From Bacteroidales bacterium UBA3289 (lineage in GTDB: Bacteria; Bacteroidota; Bacteroidia; Bacteroidales; UBA932): 64,000 bases of DNA. The stretch's first letter is position 1, and every line of letters begins with the position of its first letter. The translations under genes were made by a program, and so were the position numbers. The notes beneath the pieces were generated by a model. It saw nothing but the letters and a program-made list of their open reading frames with translations, ran no database searches and was not told the origin of the DNA. The DNA is taken from contig DETL01000021.1 of NCBI GenBank assembly GCA_002361625.1, forward strand, positions 44,401 to 108,400. The letters are read 5' to 3'. Positions 23,534 to 32,405 of this stretch are shown in pieces.

Positions 23534-25219
23534 ATGAAACGAAACCCGGGTCTTCCTTTCATCGTCCTGACAGGCGTCCTTCTCCTTGCGCTTTCCTGCC
23601 GGGAGGACAGGATTGTGCCCGTGGAGAAGCCGACCGCGCCCCCCTCCTTCCGGGAGATGGTCTCGGCTTACCGGGAAGGGAGGACCTACGTGGAAACGCG
23701 GACCCTGTCCACCTTCTCCAAGGTCTTCTTCCAGGACGGGACCAGCGTGGTCGTTCCTACGGCGGAGTGGGTCATCGAGGACGGAACCGATACCCTCGCC
23801 TATGTCCCGAAAACGGTCTCCCGACAGGGAACGGACTGGTTCCTGGACGGGAAGGACACCGGCGTCGAGAGGGACAACGGCCCGCTCGAAGAAAGCGTTC
23901 CCATCTATGCCTACCGGAACCTGAAATACCTGAGGATCTGGGCCTCCAACGGCGAAATGATGGAATTCGACAACGGCTGGGAGCCGGAAAAGCCGGCAGA
24001 CCCCGGGGAGGAGCCCGAAAAGCCCTACATCGACCCGCTGCACGACAAGCCCATCCCCTCGAACTTCCGGATTCCGTCGGTCCACATCACGACGGAAGGG
24101 GGTAAGGCCATCGACAGCAAACATAATTATGTCAATGCCTCCTTCCGGTTCGAGGACCCCTCCCGTTTCTATACCGACGAAGCGACAGTGGAGGTGACCG
24201 GCCGGATCAAGGGCCGCGGGAACACCACCTGGGGGATGCCCAAGAAGCCCTGGCGCATCAAGCTGGACGAGAAGACCCACGCCTTCAGCCGCTGGGGCAA
24301 CAAGGACTGGATCCTGCTGGCCAACTACAGCGACAAGACCCTCCTTCGGAATATCATGGCCATGGAGATCTCCCGCATCTGCGGGATGAGCTGGACCCCG
24401 ATGATGCTCAGCGTGGAAGTGTACCTGAACGGGCAATACCAGGGCGTCTATGCCTTCTCCGACCACAAGGAGATCGCAGGGCACCGGGTCAATATCGAAG
24501 TGGCGACGGAAACCGACCTCGAGGGCGGCTACTACCTGGAGCTCGAAGAAGCGATGGACGAGCCGGTCTGTTTCAAGACCGTCTGGGACACCCCGGTGAT
24601 GTTCCATGAGCCGGAATACCCGACCGAAGCCCAGCAGAAGTACGTCAAAGCCTGGTTCGACAACTTCGAACATGCCCTCGAACGGGTCCAGGACGAGCAC
24701 GACTACGCCTACCGTTCCTATATCGACATCCCTTCCTTCATCAACTACTACATCATCCAGGAAATCACAAAGAATCCGGACGGGAACGTCCGCAAGAGCA
24801 CCTACCTCACGAAGGAGAAAGGGAAGCCGCTGGAGATGTACCACGTATGGGACTTCGACATCACCCTCGGAAACTGCGACTACACGAACTTCGAGAAGCC
24901 CGAAGGCTGGCAGATGCGCTACGTGAAGTGGTACAACCAGCTGTTCTTTGATCCGGCCTTCAAGAAAGCCGTCGTGGACCGCTGGAACGAACTCTACCCC
25001 GACCTCCTCACGAAGGTCCCCGCCTTCATGGACCGGCAGCTGGAACTCATGGGCGGCGCCTGGAAGGCCAATTTCGACCGCTGGAAGATCCTGGGCGTGA
25101 AGGTCTGGCCCAATTACTACTACTTCCCCACCTATGAGGAAGAATATGCGTTCCTGAAGGAATTCTATGAAGCCCGCCTGGCCTGGCTGAACGAGCGGAT
25201 CAACGCTGAAGAATTCTGA
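23534..25219 (+). CDS. CotH kinase family lipoprotein
   Basis: A 561-residue lipoprotein (signal ending LLLALSCRED, lipobox Cys near residue 22). After an N-terminal region of about 170 residues, the CotH domain starts at FRIPSVHITTEGG and shows VTGRIKGRGNTTWGMPKKPW, WILLANYSDKTLLRN, a metal-binding-like WDFDITLGNCDY and the NGQYQGVYAFSDH segment. CotH-type kinases phosphorylate secreted proteins; many Bacteroidetes members are surface lipoproteins. It resembles the CotH gene at 48417 and carries a TTAA-box promoter like those of the adjoining locus, so it is probably part of the same regulon. The ATG at 23534 gives the lipoprotein signal. Confidence 0.88.
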   Translation: MKRNPGLPFIVLTGVLLLALSCREDRIVPVEKPTAPPSFREMVSAYREGRTYVETRTLSTFSKVFFQDGTSVVVPTAEWVIEDGTDTLAYVPKTVSRQGTDWFLDGKDTGVERDNGPLEESVPIYAYRNLKYLRIWASNGEMMEFDNGWEPEKPADPGEEPEKPYIDPLHDKPIPSNFRIPSVHITTEGGKAIDSKHNYVNASFRFEDPSRFYTDEATVEVTGRIKGRGNTTWGMPKKPWRIKLDEKTHAFSRWGNKDWILLANYSDKTLLRNIMAMEISRICGMSWTPMMLSVEVYLNGQYQGVYAFSDHKEIAGHRVNIEVATETDLEGGYYLELEEAMDEPVCFKTVWDTPVMFHEPEYPTEAQQKYVKAWFDNFEHALERVQDEHDYAYRSYIDIPSFINYYIIQEITKNPDGNVRKSTYLTKEKGKPLEMYHVWDFDITLGNCDYTNFEKPEGWQMRYVKWYNQLFFDPAFKKAVVDRWNELYPDLLTKVPAFMDRQLELMGGAWKANFDRWKILGVKVWPNYYYFPTYEEEYAFLKEFYEARLAWLNERINAEEF

Positions 25220-25228
25220 AAAAAGGAC

Positions 25229-27781
25229 TTACTCTTCCTCGATCATCTGCTTGAAAGGGACGGTGTATTCGATGCCCAGGGACTTGCGGTACTCCTTGCA
25301 GAAGTTGTCGTAGATGGTCTTCGCCAGGCCCGGTTTGTTCTCCCGGCACAGGATGCGGATCTTGGCCCGGAGAGCGTCCTCGTTCAGGAAATCGTGCTGG
25401 AAGATGGTGTTGGCGGCCTGCAGGAGGGTCTTGTCGGAGAGATCCCCCCTCTGAAGCTGGCGGCTGAGAAAGTCGATGGCCGCATTCGAGAAAGCGCTCT
25501 TGTATTCGTCGATCCAGTCCAGTTCGGTGTTCGGCAGCATCTGTCCCTTGAGGAACAGTTCCAGGAGCCGGTCCACGTCGTCCTCCACCGCCCCATCCTG
25601 GAAAAGGCGCAGCGCTTCCAGGTAGTCACACTGGGTATCGCCCTCGAAGGAGATGCTCCAGAGCTTGTTCTGGTTCTGGATCCGGATGTCGCCCACTCCC
25701 TCCAGGAGACCGCGGAGCTTGGACATATAGACATTCCGGTTGTTGTTGGCCGTATCGTCAGGCTTGTAGGACCACAGGAGATGGTTGATCTTCTGGGAGG
25801 CGATGCCGCCGGACTTCGCCGTGGACACGATGAGAAGGATCAGGAGGGCCTTCACCGTGGGGGTGAACTGGGCGGTCACGTCGTTCCCTTCCCGGTCCGT
25901 CACCCGGAATCCGCCGAAGAAATTCACCGACGAACGGGAGAAATCGTAAAACAACCGCTCCGGCTCATAGTTCTCCTCCCGTTCGGCCAAAGATTCCTTC
26001 GCAGCAGGCTTCCGGTGTCGTACCTTGTTCCGGAAAAACCGGTAAAAGACGTAATCCACGGCGGCGACGAGCCCAAGGATTCCCAGCAGGATCTTCCACC
26101 ACAGGCCGCTCCCCTTCTTCGGCTCCGCATGCCCTTCCTGCATGATCATGCTTACGGGAAGGGGCGGATAGCCTATTTCGTAGATGTCCACATCCGTGCT
26201 GCCATCCACCTGCGACTGCAGGATCACGGCGAACATCTTCTTGAGCGAATAGCTGTGCCAGAGATTGATGTACGTGTACTGCGCGTTGCGGAGCGGCGGG
26301 ATGGGAAGGGACATCTTCTCCAGGCCGGGCTGCTCCGGACGAAGCTTCAGCAGGGTGTAGCCGTCCAGGTTGGAAAGGAAGTAGAAATCCCCGTTGGCCC
26401 AGTTATAGACGAAATTCTCGCTGGAGACGAAATCTCCGAAAGGGGACGTGCCCATGTCCCACAGCTGGCGGACTTCCAGTGTCCGCGTGTTGATGGTGTA
26501 CAGGTCGTAGTAGTTCTTCGGGGAGAGTTCCTGTTTCCCGGACAGGTTGCCGCGGCCGCCGAACACGTACAGGAGGCTGTCCACGATGTAGGAAGTCGCC
26601 GAATAGCGCGGAGTGATGTCCGCCACCATTGTCCGGAAATTCTTCTCGGGGTCGTCCAGGTAACTGACGATCAGTTCGTTCCTGAAATGATAGTGCCCAT
26701 AGCCGCCAAAACTGTACAGGGCGTGGACGCGGGGCTCCCACGTGTTGGTGTTGTTCCAGTAGCTGTGGTCCCGCTGCGGGACCTTCTCGTTCTCCCAGCG
26801 GCGGGTCTTGAAATCGAAGCGGGAGAAGAGGCCCTCGTCCAGGTTGTAGGCCGTAAGCCAGTCGTGGCCGCCGCCCACGTAGAACAGCTGGTTGGGGAAA
26901 TTCGCCGGACAGTGTCCACCCGCGACCGGAATCTCCGTCAGCTCCCCGGAAGAGGCGTCGAACACATGGATCGGCTCGTCCCCGCAGGTCATGTAGAACT
27001 TGTCCCGGTCGTCGAAGGTGATGGACGGGATATCGCTGAAGGCGTGCGAGAATACCGGCTGGAAGGAGACGTACCGGTCGATCAGCCACTGCGGGTTCAC
27101 CGCCCGGGCGGGAACGCCCCGCACCTCGTCGTAGCACAGGTCGCCGTCGTGGCGGGCGCACTCCCAGTGACGGAACAGCTTTCCGTCCCGGTGCAGCCGG
27201 ATGTCCCGGACGCCTACCGACGCGACATCCCCGAGGGTATAGCCGGCCAGCTGGCACAGACCGAAGGAGATGCGGAAAGTCTCCGCCCCTTTGGTGCCCG
27301 CATCCCGGATGGAGAGGACCGTTCCGTTATAGTCCAGGTCGATCTGGCCGGTCTTCGTGTCCAGGGCCACCGAGACGTGGATCCACTGCTCCAGGGGGAT
27401 GTCCGTCCCGATCTGATGGACCTGTTCCCCCGTGACGAGAATCGGTTCCTTGCTGTCGTCCAGGTCCGCCGTGTACATCAGGTCCACGTTTTCCCCCTTG
27501 TCGGTGATGATGCGGAAGATGCACCCGAACACATTGTCCGAGCGGTTGTACAGGTCGAAGGACAGGTCCAGTTTCTTTCCCCGTACGGGAATCGCCTTCC
27601 CGTCCTCCAGCGCGAGGCCGGTGAACTCATGCGCATGCGCCGGATAGGAAACGATATGGAGGCCATAGTCCAGCTCCGCCTCCGAGGTATCGACACTGTC
27701 TGGCACAGTCTGCGCCGACGCCGCGAAAAGCGACGCGCCGGCGAAAAGCAAGGCACAGCCTATTCGGAAAAGATGTCTCAT
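25229..27781 (-). CDS. Transmembrane one-component regulator: LamG/kelch sensor with SARP-type DNA-binding end
   Basis: An 850-residue protein. A signal peptide occupies residues 1-23. The periplasmic part consists of a beta-sandwich (about 45-215) and kelch-like repeats (about 250-530; VDSLLYVFGGRGNLSG, NELIVSYLDD). A membrane helix (ILLGILGLVAAVDYVFY) follows, then a basic stretch. The cytoplasmic end has a winged helix (about 640-720; QFTPTVKALLILLIVSTAKS...NRNVYMSKLRGLLEGVG) and a helical BTAD-like domain to the C-terminus, as in SARP activators. Such proteins sense a glycan outside and regulate genes directly. It is the last gene of the minus-strand locus and the best candidate local regulator. 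Confidence 0.78.
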   Translation of the reverse strand: MRHLFRIGCALLFAGASLFAASAQTVPDSVDTSEAELDYGLHIVSYPAHAHEFTGLALEDGKAIPVRGKKLDLSFDLYNRSDNVFGCIFRIITDKGENVDLMYTADLDDSKEPILVTGEQVHQIGTDIPLEQWIHVSVALDTKTGQIDLDYNGTVLSIRDAGTKGAETFRISFGLCQLAGYTLGDVASVGVRDIRLHRDGKLFRHWECARHDGDLCYDEVRGVPARAVNPQWLIDRYVSFQPVFSHAFSDIPSITFDDRDKFYMTCGDEPIHVFDASSGELTEIPVAGGHCPANFPNQLFYVGGGHDWLTAYNLDEGLFSRFDFKTRRWENEKVPQRDHSYWNNTNTWEPRVHALYSFGGYGHYHFRNELIVSYLDDPEKNFRTMVADITPRYSATSYIVDSLLYVFGGRGNLSGKQELSPKNYYDLYTINTRTLEVRQLWDMGTSPFGDFVSSENFVYNWANGDFYFLSNLDGYTLLKLRPEQPGLEKMSLPIPPLRNAQYTYINLWHSYSLKKMFAVILQSQVDGSTDVDIYEIGYPPLPVSMIMQEGHAEPKKGSGLWWKILLGILGLVAAVDYVFYRFFRNKVRHRKPAAKESLAEREENYEPERLFYDFSRSSVNFFGGFRVTDREGNDVTAQFTPTVKALLILLIVSTAKSGGIASQKINHLLWSYKPDDTANNNRNVYMSKLRGLLEGVGDIRIQNQNKLWSISFEGDTQCDYLEALRLFQDGAVEDDVDRLLELFLKGQMLPNTELDWIDEYKSAFSNAAIDFLSRQLQRGDLSDKTLLQAANTIFQHDFLNEDALRAKIRILCRENKPGLAKTIYDNFCKEYRKSLGIEYTVPFKQMIEEE

Positions 27782-27809
27782 CCTGGTCTCCGTTTCGTGT
27801 TATCCAAGA

Positions 27810-27817
27810 CAAAGATA
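27810..27817 (-). promoter_or_regulatory. Candidate -7 box of the kelch-SARP regulator gene
   Basis: TATCTTTG on the minus strand, 28 bases before the ATG, in the 55-base gap after the GH99-like gene. No -33 TTG is visible. It would allow the regulator to be expressed separately from the locus. Confidence 0.45.
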
Positions 27818-27836
27818 CAACAAATAACGGATTTTC

Positions 27837-29051
27837 CTATTTCCCTTTCAACCGCGCCGCGGCCTCTCCGGCCAGGCGCAGGTACCGGTCGGACGGAACG
27901 CCATCCTCCAGGGGCACGAAGGTGCTTCCGGGAGCCGCCACGGGCACTTTCCGGGCAATCTTGAAGATGGCCGTGCCTTCGTCGATCTCGTCGAACATCG
28001 CGATGTAGAGCATCTTGGCGCCGCTGTCCAGGCAGAAGTCCAGCTGCTGTTTGAAGAAACGTCCGCCATTCCGGGGAATCTGGACGCTCCTGCGTCCCGG
28101 GCGCTGCATGTTGGCCCAGGAGAAACCCGGGAAGCAGAGGGGCGCATAGGCGATACCTTCTTTCCCGGCCCATGCCATGTCCTCACGGATGAGCGGCTGG
28201 TAATCGGGATAGGTCCGTTCGTTGTACCGGCCCACGAACCAGGGCATCACGATGTCGCACTTGCGGATGAGGGCATGGAGCCGCTCGTCGGGCAAGGTAT
28301 CCTTCGTAAGCGTCCGCCAATGCGTAGGCACGCCGATCATCACACTGAACCCCCTTTCCCGGAGACCGTCGATAATCCTTTCGCATTCGTCGAAGCCGTA
28401 TTTCCGGTTGTCGTTGAAGCCTACGCCCCAAACCGTCACGAGTGGTTTCCCGTTCTGGTACAGGTAGGATGGATTCGCTTGATGATCAAATAGATGATGG
28501 GCTTCGGCAAGCGCATCGATGTCATGGAGAAGGATTTCCGGGCCGTTCTCCGGCATGCCACTGAGGTCGTACATGATGGCGACGGCGCGGTCGTACTTGT
28601 TCGCACATTCCATCGCCGAGTCCATCACCTTGTTGAAATGCTTCCTCCCGGAGGAATTGGCGATTTCCGCGATGAACCGCTGGAGAAACACCCCGTCCAG
28701 GCCGTATTCCTTCATCCAGCGGAAGTGGACATCGACTGTACTCTTGTCATACGGGGACGGGACATACGCGGGTGTGCCGTCCTCGAAGCGGAACGCCGTC
28801 TCGTACACCTGCGGATACTCGTCCACCTCCGGCCACAGGTCGATGGTGCACCAGCCCGGTTCGAAGCGCCGGCCCTTCTCGTAATGGTGCCAGTTCCGGC
28901 CGGCCCCGTCGCCGGGGGTGTTGAACCACCCCTGATACCCCGCCATGACGAGCCCCTCATAGGACTCGTACGTAATAGAAGACCGATACGGTCCCTGCGC
29001 GAAGGCAGAGACCGTAGCGGTCAGGGTCAGAAGCGCGGCGAGCCGTCTCAT
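27837..29051 (-). CDS. GH99-like glycoside hydrolase (small paralogue)
   Basis: A 404-residue exported protein (signal MRRLAALLTLTATVSAFAQG). It opens with YEGLVMAGYQGWFNTPGDG, has FRWMKEYGLDGVFLQRFIAE, and ends its barrel with MLYIAMFDEIDEGTAIFK. The Glu-x2-Glu-Gly-Thr order in the last motif matches the catalytic region of GH99 enzymes, which cut internal alpha-mannosides, so the family assignment is GH71/GH99-like. It is a close paralogue of the gene at 30053. The start at 29051 overlaps the GH43 stop as ATGA. The substrate may differ from that of classical GH99. Confidence 0.82.
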   Translation of the reverse strand: MRRLAALLTLTATVSAFAQGPYRSSITYESYEGLVMAGYQGWFNTPGDGAGRNWHHYEKGRRFEPGWCTIDLWPEVDEYPQVYETAFRFEDGTPAYVPSPYDKSTVDVHFRWMKEYGLDGVFLQRFIAEIANSSGRKHFNKVMDSAMECANKYDRAVAIMYDLSGMPENGPEILLHDIDALAEAHHLFDHQANPSYLYQNGKPLVTVWGVGFNDNRKYGFDECERIIDGLRERGFSVMIGVPTHWRTLTKDTLPDERLHALIRKCDIVMPWFVGRYNERTYPDYQPLIREDMAWAGKEGIAYAPLCFPGFSWANMQRPGRRSVQIPRNGGRFFKQQLDFCLDSGAKMLYIAMFDEIDEGTAIFKIARKVPVAAPGSTFVPLEDGVPSDRYLRLAGEAAARLKGK

Positions 29052-30043
29052 TTCGCAAAGGTCTGGACGACCTCGCGGATGGTGCCGTCTTCGTTGAAAT
29101 ACAGCTTGTCCACGCAGATGGAACGGAGGTTCCCCTGATGGGAGATGTTGCAGTTGTGATAGAACAGGTACCACTGGCCCTTGTACTTCACGATGCTGCC
29201 GTGGGAGGTGTCGCAGTCGGTCGGTGTGAGGATGATGCCCTGGTACTGCCACGGGCCCAGCGGGGAGTCGCTCCAGCAGTAGCGCAGCTGGTTTGCGCCC
29301 CGGTTGCCGGGTTCCTGGTGGTTGTCGGCATACATCAGGTAGTATTTGCCGTTGTTCTTGAACACCCAGGGGCCTTCGTGATAGTCCTTCATGCCGGTCA
29401 TCGTGACCACGGGGCCGTCGATCTCGGTCATGTTGTCCTTGAGCTTGCAACCGATCATCCGGCCGCCGCCTCCGTAGTAGAAGTAGGCCTGGCCGTCATC
29501 GTCGACGAACACGCACGGGTCGATCATGGAGAAAGCATCGCCTAGGCCCTCGAGATAGCCGAGGAGTTTCAGGTTCTCCATGGTAGGCTTGTCGGAAACG
29601 CCGATGCCCACCTTCCAGGTATTGTTCCAGTCGGTGCCGCTCGGGTGCGGGAAATAGTAATAGTACTTGCCGTTCTTGAACGCGGCGTCCGGAGCCCACA
29701 TGAAACCTCCTTCGGGACGTCCCCATTCCACGTCGCGGGAATGGAGGAACTCGCCGTGGTCGGTCCAGTGGACCATGTCGTCCGTGGAATACACATGATA
29801 GCCGTCCATGAGGTCGCAGCCCCGGGGCGGGTCGTTGTCATGGGAGGGATAGACATACAGGCGGCCATCACCCCACACATGGGCGGACGGGTCGGCCAGG
29901 TAGATGTCCGTGATGAAAGGATTGCCGGGCATCTGGAGCTCCACGACCTCCTCCTTCGGGGCGGTCTTGTCGCAGCCGCAGGAGGCGGAGGCGAGAAGAG
30001 CGGCCAGGAGGACAGGTATGGTGATGAGATGATTGATTTTCAT
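29048..30043 (-). CDS. GH43 family lipoprotein glycosidase
   Basis: A 331-residue lipoprotein (lipobox around Cys22-Cys24: LLASASCGC). The five-bladed propeller signature is present: base Asp in YLADPSAHVW, Asp in SMIDPCVFVDDDGQAYFYYG and acid Glu in KDYHEGPWVFKNNGKYYLMY. GH43 enzymes remove arabinose, xylose or galactose units. The protein is closely similar to the C-terminal half of the esterase-GH43 fusion at 43994, suggesting duplication within the locus. It is coupled by overlap to the small GH99-like gene. Confidence 0.92.
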   Translation of the reverse strand: MKINHLITIPVLLAALLASASCGCDKTAPKEEVVELQMPGNPFITDIYLADPSAHVWGDGRLYVYPSHDNDPPRGCDLMDGYHVYSTDDMVHWTDHGEFLHSRDVEWGRPEGGFMWAPDAAFKNGKYYYYFPHPSGTDWNNTWKVGIGVSDKPTMENLKLLGYLEGLGDAFSMIDPCVFVDDDGQAYFYYGGGGRMIGCKLKDNMTEIDGPVVTMTGMKDYHEGPWVFKNNGKYYLMYADNHQEPGNRGANQLRYCWSDSPLGPWQYQGIILTPTDCDTSHGSIVKYKGQWYLFYHNCNISHQGNLRSICVDKLYFNEDGTIREVVQTFAK

Positions 30044-30052
30044 TGTATTGTT

Positions 30053-31642
30053 TTACTTGGAGGGCATATCGGGGGTCATTTTCACTTCGCCGCGGAGCAT
30101 CTTCGCCGCCTCGCCGGTCAGGAACAGGTACCAGTCGGTGGGGAGGTTGTCGTCGATGCCCTGGAAGCGGATGTCCAGGTCGGAGGTCTTCCTGCTCCAG
30201 CGGACGCCGTCCCCGGTCTGCTCCGTCGAATTCATCCGGTAGTTTCCGTTCGTGTAGCTGGTCACCCAGTAGTCGTCGTCGGAGGTATAGCCATATCCGG
30301 CCGGGACGTTGGCTTTCTTGTACGGGACGTTGGACGGAACCTCGGACACGTGCATCTGCTTGAAGATGGCCGTGCCCTCGTCGATCTCGTCGAACATGCC
30401 TACATAGATGGCCTGGGCGCCCGCCTTGATGTCGCGGTAGAACTGCTTCCAGTAGAATTTGCCGCCATAGCGGAATCCGGTCTGGGTGGCGTCGCCGTCG
30501 GGATAACCGTTGTTCGGATGCATGTTGCGGTCGCTTCCGCCCGGGAACACATGCGGGGCATACACCACGACGTGACCGTCGGTGGAGTACTTCTTCGCCT
30601 CGGCGATGTCGTCCTTGATCCGGGTGAGCCAGTCGCTGCTTTCGAAATTATCGTTTCCGTAGCGCCCCACGTACCAGGGGATGAAGGCATCGCACTTCTT
30701 GATGATTTCGATCATCTTGCGGTGCTCGGTCCCGCTCACGCAATCGTTTCCGCCCGCACGCCAGTAGCCGGGACAGCCCAGCATGATGGCCCAGCCCTGG
30801 GCCTGGAGCTGCTCGATGTACGGTTCCAGGAAGGAAGGCTTCGGGTGGTCGTTGTCGTTGAAACCGAAGCCCCAGAGGGCCAGGAGCGGTTTCCCGTTCT
30901 CATGGAGGTAGTACTTCTGGACGTTGCGGTCCTTGAGCTGGTACTCGTCCATGAGCTTCTGCGCATCGGCCACCATCGACGTCGCCATCGACGGTTTCCC
31001 GGGTACCACGCCGCCCATGTCATACATGATGGCGATGGCGCGGCCGTACTGGTTAGATCCCTTCATGGCGTGTTTCAACACCATGTCGAAGTGGTCCTTG
31101 TGCTTGGCATCCTGGATCTCGCCTACGAAGCGCTGCATGAAGGCCCCGTCCACGCCGTAGTCCTTCATCCACTTGAAGTGGGTGAGCACCGTGGACTCGT
31201 CATAGGAGCTGAACACCGTGGCATGCGACCCGTCGGGAAGGATGAACGGCGAACTGTAACCGGTTCCGTCCCCGTCTCCCACCACGTACTTCTTCGCGTA
31301 CTCGGACATGTCCGGCCAGAAGTCGATGGAGTTGCGGAGGACACCGGGGCGGAACTGCTCGCTTTCACGGTAGTGGTACCAGCCCTGGTTGGGAACCTGG
31401 GTCATCGGCGAGCCGTCTCCCGGGGTGCCGAACCAGCCCTGGTAGCCCGCCATGACAAGACCGCGGTAGGTATCGTACGGCTGGCCGTCCTTGTGGGGTT
31501 CCACGCCCGGATCGGCATACTCCGATTCTGCCGGCCCCGGCTCCGGCGGTGTGGGTTCCACCCGTCCCGGGATCACCTCCTCCGGCTTTCCGCAGGAGAA
31601 GGCGACCACGAGGGCGAGGAGGACATAGAGGGTTCTTTTCAT
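30053..31642 (-). CDS. GH99-like lipoprotein hydrolase (large paralogue)
   Basis: A 529-residue lipoprotein (MKRTLYVLLALVVAFSCGKP, lipobox Cys17) with a proline-rich linker (VEPTPPEPGPAE) that would hold the enzyme away from the membrane. The catalytic barrel has YRGLVMAGYQGWFGTPGDG, FKWMKDYGVDGAFMQRFVGE and IYVGMFDEIDEGTAIFK, the last carrying the GH99-type Glu-x2-Glu-Gly-Thr. An extra C-terminal region of about 90 residues (YTSDDDYWVTSYTNGNYRM) is absent from the smaller paralogue. It probably acts at the cell surface on the internalised or surface-bound glycan. Confidence 0.84.
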   Translation of the reverse strand: MKRTLYVLLALVVAFSCGKPEEVIPGRVEPTPPEPGPAESEYADPGVEPHKDGQPYDTYRGLVMAGYQGWFGTPGDGSPMTQVPNQGWYHYRESEQFRPGVLRNSIDFWPDMSEYAKKYVVGDGDGTGYSSPFILPDGSHATVFSSYDESTVLTHFKWMKDYGVDGAFMQRFVGEIQDAKHKDHFDMVLKHAMKGSNQYGRAIAIMYDMGGVVPGKPSMATSMVADAQKLMDEYQLKDRNVQKYYLHENGKPLLALWGFGFNDNDHPKPSFLEPYIEQLQAQGWAIMLGCPGYWRAGGNDCVSGTEHRKMIEIIKKCDAFIPWYVGRYGNDNFESSDWLTRIKDDIAEAKKYSTDGHVVVYAPHVFPGGSDRNMHPNNGYPDGDATQTGFRYGGKFYWKQFYRDIKAGAQAIYVGMFDEIDEGTAIFKQMHVSEVPSNVPYKKANVPAGYGYTSDDDYWVTSYTNGNYRMNSTEQTGDGVRWSRKTSDLDIRFQGIDDNLPTDWYLFLTGEAAKMLRGEVKMTPDMPSK

Positions 31643-31644
31643 GC

Positions 31645-32385
31645 CTACTGCGGGATTTCAATCACCTTCTTCTCGGACAGATTCCAGGACTCGTAGGTGT
31701 CGTTGAACTTGACACCCATCCGGCACCAGTATTTGTAGCCGTTCTTCACAGGGACCGTGACGGAGTATTCCTTGTCGGAGACACCGTCGCCGTCCTTGTC
31801 GATGTTGGACCACATCGAGCGGAGGTTGATCCGGTAGGTATTGCTGTAGTAGTAGTCCAGGTGGTTCCCGTTTCCGCAGTGCTGGTTCAGGCTCAGGAAC
31901 GGACGGATCTCCGTCAGCTGCGGGAGACCTTCCTGGATCGGAGCCTCCAGCCGGCAGGTGAATACCAGGGCATAGTCGGAATCGGTACCGGGCACCATCT
32001 CCACGGTGAAATCCTGGACATGGGTGTACGGCGTGACCTTGAAGTCCTGGACGGCTCCGGAGGATCCGATCTTCACGTTGTAGGTCGTGTCGGTGGGCCA
32101 CCAGGCTCCATTGCGGGGCAGCATGTCATAGGTTCCGGCGAACAGTTTCGTGTGGGCATAGGTGCCGTCTTCCTTGATTCCGAGGTCCTGCGGAGTCGGA
32201 TTCGTGGAATAGCTCATCTCCCAGATACGGATACTGTTCGTCCCGTGGTCGGTCAGGAACGGTTTGCCGGTCGTCACGTCGATGATGGTTCCGCTCACCT
32301 GGGCGTCCGGAGCGGCGAAGTTGTCGATCTTCATGCACGCGGACAGCGCCAGGGCGGCAGTCAGGATATAAAATGTCTTTTTCAT
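31645..32385 (-). CDS. DUF3823-type lipoprotein of the Sus locus
   Basis: A 246-residue lipoprotein (MKKTFYILTAALALSACMKI, Cys17) consisting of two beta-sandwich-like parts: VSGTIIDVTTGKPFLTDHG with an EDGTYAHTKLFAGTYD turn, typical of carboxypeptidase-regulatory-like folds, and a second sandwich from about residue 120. Proteins of this type (DUF3823) are encoded after SusD in many Bacteroidetes loci and are thought to be surface glycan-binding or accessory proteins. The start at 32385 is set by the lipoprotein signal; upstream codons run antisense-like through SusD. Confidence 0.8.
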   Translation of the reverse strand: MKKTFYILTAALALSACMKIDNFAAPDAQVSGTIIDVTTGKPFLTDHGTNSIRIWEMSYSTNPTPQDLGIKEDGTYAHTKLFAGTYDMLPRNGAWWPTDTTYNVKIGSSGAVQDFKVTPYTHVQDFTVEMVPGTDSDYALVFTCRLEAPIQEGLPQLTEIRPFLSLNQHCGNGNHLDYYYSNTYRINLRSMWSNIDKDGDGVSDKEYSVTVPVKNGYKYWCRMGVKFNDTYESWNLSEKKVIEIPQ

Positions 32386-32405
32386 ATCTTCTTTCAGGCT
32401 AGGGA

